Source: Streptomyces blattellae
GTDB lineage: Bacteria > Actinomycetota > Actinomycetes > Streptomycetales > Streptomycetaceae
Length of the DNA stretch: 64,000 bases
NCBI RefSeq assembly: GCF_009709555.1
Contig: NZ_WJBG01000158.1
Coordinates: 62,001-126,000, forward strand
Reading direction: 5' to 3'
A program made the translations under genes and the position numbers. The notes beneath the pieces were generated by a model, which saw only the letters and a program-made list of their open reading frames with translations, was not told the DNA's origin and did no database searches. Positions 62,304-64,000 of the stretch are shown one piece after another (the first letter of the stretch is position 1; every line of letters begins with the position of its first letter).

Positions 62304-62576
62304 CCGAATCCCCGGCCCGCTTTATTCAGTGGCGCCCGATTCGCCGTACAGGCACAGTGGTTGTGTCCACGCCGCCGGACGACGACTCCGGCGCCACGTT
62401 CTGGGAGAGGAGCCGGACGGTGTCCATGCACGACAGTACGTCCAGCTCCCGACAGGGCAGCCCGCGGCGGGTTCCGGTGTAGTTACCCCACCGTCGAACT
62501 CGCTCCGCACGGGGAGCTGCCCGGGGCGGCCGCTTCGAGCACGCGATGTCGCTCTCGCGTGGGCCGCCTTCCCTTT

Positions 62577-62598
62577 CGCCCCCTTGTCGAAGGGGGCG
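62577..62598. terminator. Hairpin, possible terminator
   Basis: CGCCCCCTT (62577-62585) and AAGGGGGCG (62590-62598), with a 4-nt loop. Perfect stem; no U tract. Confidence 0.5.
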
Positions 62599-62821
62599 CC
62601 ATCCGCTGGGGCGCACGGGGTTGGCTGCGCGGCTCGGCGCGCGAGGTGCCGCTGCGCCCACCCGTGCCGCCCCAGCGGCACGACTGCCCGCGGGGGCGGT
62701 CGGCAGGGGCGCGGGCTCCGTCGATATGCGGCTCCGCCGCGATGGGGCCCCGCTCAGCGAAGCCGAAAGGGCCGAAGGCAATCGTCTCCGCTGCCTTCCG
62801 CCGCCAGCCGTGGAGAGATCA

Positions 62822-62896
62822 GTCATGAAGCGACCGGTCATGAAGCTACCGGTGGTGGAGCTACCGGTGGTGGAGCTGCCGGTCGTGGAGCGATCT
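62822..62896 (+). repeat. 15-bp tandem repeat, about five units
   Basis: Units are of the form GTCATGAAGC(G/T)ACCG then GTGGTGGAGCT(A/G)CCG. In the plus frame they would read K/V-x-x-P pentapeptides (MKLPV, VELPV). Copies are nearly identical. Confidence 0.75.
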
Positions 62897-62931
62897 GCCC
62901 ACCCTCGCCCGCCCGCAGCCCACAGACGGCC

Positions 62932-63735
62932 TCAACCCAGCAGACGCTCCAACACCACCGCGATCCCGTCCTCCTCGTTGGACGCGGTCACCTCATCGGC
63001 CACGGCCTTCAGCTCCGCATGGGCGTTGGCCATGGCCACCCCGTACGACGCCCACCGGAACATCGGCACGTCGTTCGGCATATCGCCGAAGGCGATCGTC
63101 TCCGCGGCCTTCACTCCCAGCCGACGCGCCGCCAACGACAGCCCCGTCGCCTTCGACAGTCCCAGCGGCAGCAACTCGACGATGCCCTCGCCGGCCATGG
63201 CGACGGTGACGAAACCCCCCGCGGCCTGCCGCGACGCTTCCGCCAGCTCGTCGTCCGACAGCTCGGGGTGCTGTATGTAGATCTTGTTCAGCGGCGCCGT
63301 CCACAGATCCGACGCGTCCGTGAACGGGGTCGACGGCAGCGCCCCTGTGACCGCGTAGCCCGGCCCGACCAGGACCTCGCCGTCCAGCCCGTCCCGGCTC
63401 GCCGCGAGATACAGCGGACCGACCGCCGCCTCGATCTTCGCCAGTGCCACCCCCGCCAGCTGCCGGTCCAGCGTCACCGACGTCAGCAGACGGTGCTCAG
63501 CGGCGTCGTACACCTGCGCCCCCTGGCCGCAGACCGCGAGGCCCTTGTAGCCGAGGTCGTCGAGGATGTGCCGCGTCCACGCAACCGCGCGGCCGGTCAC
63601 CACGATGTGCGCGGCACCGGCCTCCGTGGCCGCGGCGAGCGCCTCACGAGTGCGCCGGGAGACCGACTCGTCGGACCGCAGGAGCGTGCCGTCGAGGTCG
63701 GTCGCGATGAGCCGATAGGGGAGACCGGCGCTCAC
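62932..63735 (-). CDS. HAD phosphatase of the Cof/IIB type (paralogue)
   Basis: 267 residues: motif I DLDGTLLRSDE, motif II Thr in IVVTGRAVAW, motif III/IV AFGDMPNDVPMF with LSKATGL. Same build as the gene at 43355 (both have GDMPNDV). GTG 63735 overlaps the serS stop by four bases (GTGA), so it is co-translated with SerRS; this pairing may clear a phosphorylated by-product, but that is a guess. Confidence 0.88.
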   Translation of the reverse strand: MSAGLPYRLIATDLDGTLLRSDESVSRRTREALAAATEAGAAHIVVTGRAVAWTRHILDDLGYKGLAVCGQGAQVYDAAEHRLLTSVTLDRQLAGVALAKIEAAVGPLYLAASRDGLDGEVLVGPGYAVTGALPSTPFTDASDLWTAPLNKIYIQHPELSDDELAEASRQAAGGFVTVAMAGEGIVELLPLGLSKATGLSLAARRLGVKAAETIAFGDMPNDVPMFRWASYGVAMANAHAELKAVADEVTASNEEDGIAVVLERLLG

Positions 63736-64000
63736 TTGGCCACCGGCTCCAGGACCTCTCGGCCGCCCAGGTACGGACGCAGCACCGCGGGCACGTGGAC
63801 CGAGCCGTCGGCCTGCTGGTGGTTCTCCAGGATCGCCACGATCGTGCGCGGTACGGCACACAGCGTGCCGTTCAGCGTCGCCAGCGGCTTGACCTTCTTG
63901 CCGTCACGGACGCGGATGGACAGCCGACGGGACTGGAACTCGGTGCAGTCCGAGGTCGACGTCAGCTCGCGGTACTTGCCCTGGGTCGGGATCCACGCCT
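63732..64000 (-). CDS. serS: Seryl-tRNA synthetase, C-terminal part (cut by window edge)
   Basis: The last 89 codons of SerRS. The class II motif 3 is at LNGTLCAVPRTIVAILEN, preceded by STSDCTEFQSRRL, with the end LRPYLGGREVLEPVAK. Charges tRNA-Ser with serine. The gene continues beyond the window on the minus strand. Confidence 0.96.
   Translation of the reverse strand, partial: AWIPTQGKYRELTSTSDCTEFQSRRLSIRVRDGKKVKPLATLNGTLCAVPRTIVAILENHQQADGSVHVPAVLRPYLGGREVLEPVAK

Larger units (their letters stand above)
62304..62931. other. 628-bp region without a convincing gene
   Basis: It contains a 9-bp hairpin (CGCCCCCTT GTCG AAGGGGGCG, 62577-62598), a 15-bp tandem repeat (62822-62896), and short open frames such as GTG 62362-62481 (39 codons) without a ribosome-binding site. 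Confidence 0.5.

Noticed and set aside
62362..62481. 39-codon frame starting GTG before the minisatellite
   Set aside because: No ribosome-binding site and Ser/Arg-rich content without pattern; not enough to call.
1..64000. CRISPR arrays, tRNA or rRNA genes
   Set aside because: No regularly spaced direct repeats of 25-40 bp with unique spacers, and no cloverleaf with the T-loop GGTTCGAAT-type core was noticed. The only tandem repeats are the 15-bp and 30-bp ones listed.

Overview
This is high-GC actinobacterial DNA that reads as a Streptomyces chromosome, from its core, close to oriC. The evidence is gene content (rpsF-ssb-rpsR-rplI, dnaB, femX, ptpA, ssgR-ssgA, thiC, a fused cydCD, serS), dense packing with 4-bp ATGA/GTGA stop-start overlaps, and origin-proximal landmarks. 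Those landmarks are nine perfect and three one-mismatch copies of the ParB site parS (GTTTCACGTGAAAC) and two clusters of DnaA boxes. From memory, the gene order up to the cyd operon follows the S. coelicolor core region around dnaB; I could not check this by alignment.

Layout. 1-6.6 kb: cell-wall genes (a class A PBP cut by the window edge, a GT87 membrane glycosyltransferase, an alanine-racemase-like protein, FemX). 6.8-12 kb: ribosomal proteins S6, S18 and L9 with SSB, a MATE exporter, a DnaA-box cluster and DnaB helicase. 12-16.4 kb: a decaying accessory stretch with a RidA protein, a broken WYL regulator, a beta-lactamase-fold hydrolase, a GNAT and a shattered MFS gene. 16.4-24.6 kb: GNAT, HAD phosphatase, globin-reductase, Nudix, LysR, a trans-sulfuration enzyme with PtpA, and small membrane proteins. 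24.8-26.2 kb: the sporulation pair ssgR-ssgA. 26.4-30 kb: a YibE/F-type membrane protein and thiC under a TPP riboswitch. 30-36.7 kb: a membrane protein, a metallophosphatase, a LacI regulator, a HisC-like aminotransferase and an MFS exporter. 36.8-43 kb: cydA-cydB-cydCD behind a perfect Rex operator.

44-52.3 kb is the most unusual part. An LLM (luciferase-like) oxidoreductase gene is split into two complementary halves. They are separated by 7,041 bp and bordered by a 7-bp direct repeat, and removing the insert restores the reading frame exactly. The insert carries two uncharacterised genes, a coupled SNF2 helicase/SWIM zinc-finger pair, an RHH-PIN toxin-antitoxin pair, and degenerate duplicate pieces of the SWIM gene end and of the LLM gene start. 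It looks like an acquired genome-maintenance or defence-type island, but no transposase or integrase is visible.

52.5-64 kb: a small conserved protein, KptA, DnaA boxes, a tightly overlapped four-gene operon (M24-like metallopeptidase, EphD-like hydrolase/SDR fusion, metal-dependent hydrolase, MerR), a four-gene ABC-2 export cassette, a HAD phosphatase, and the 3' end of serS.
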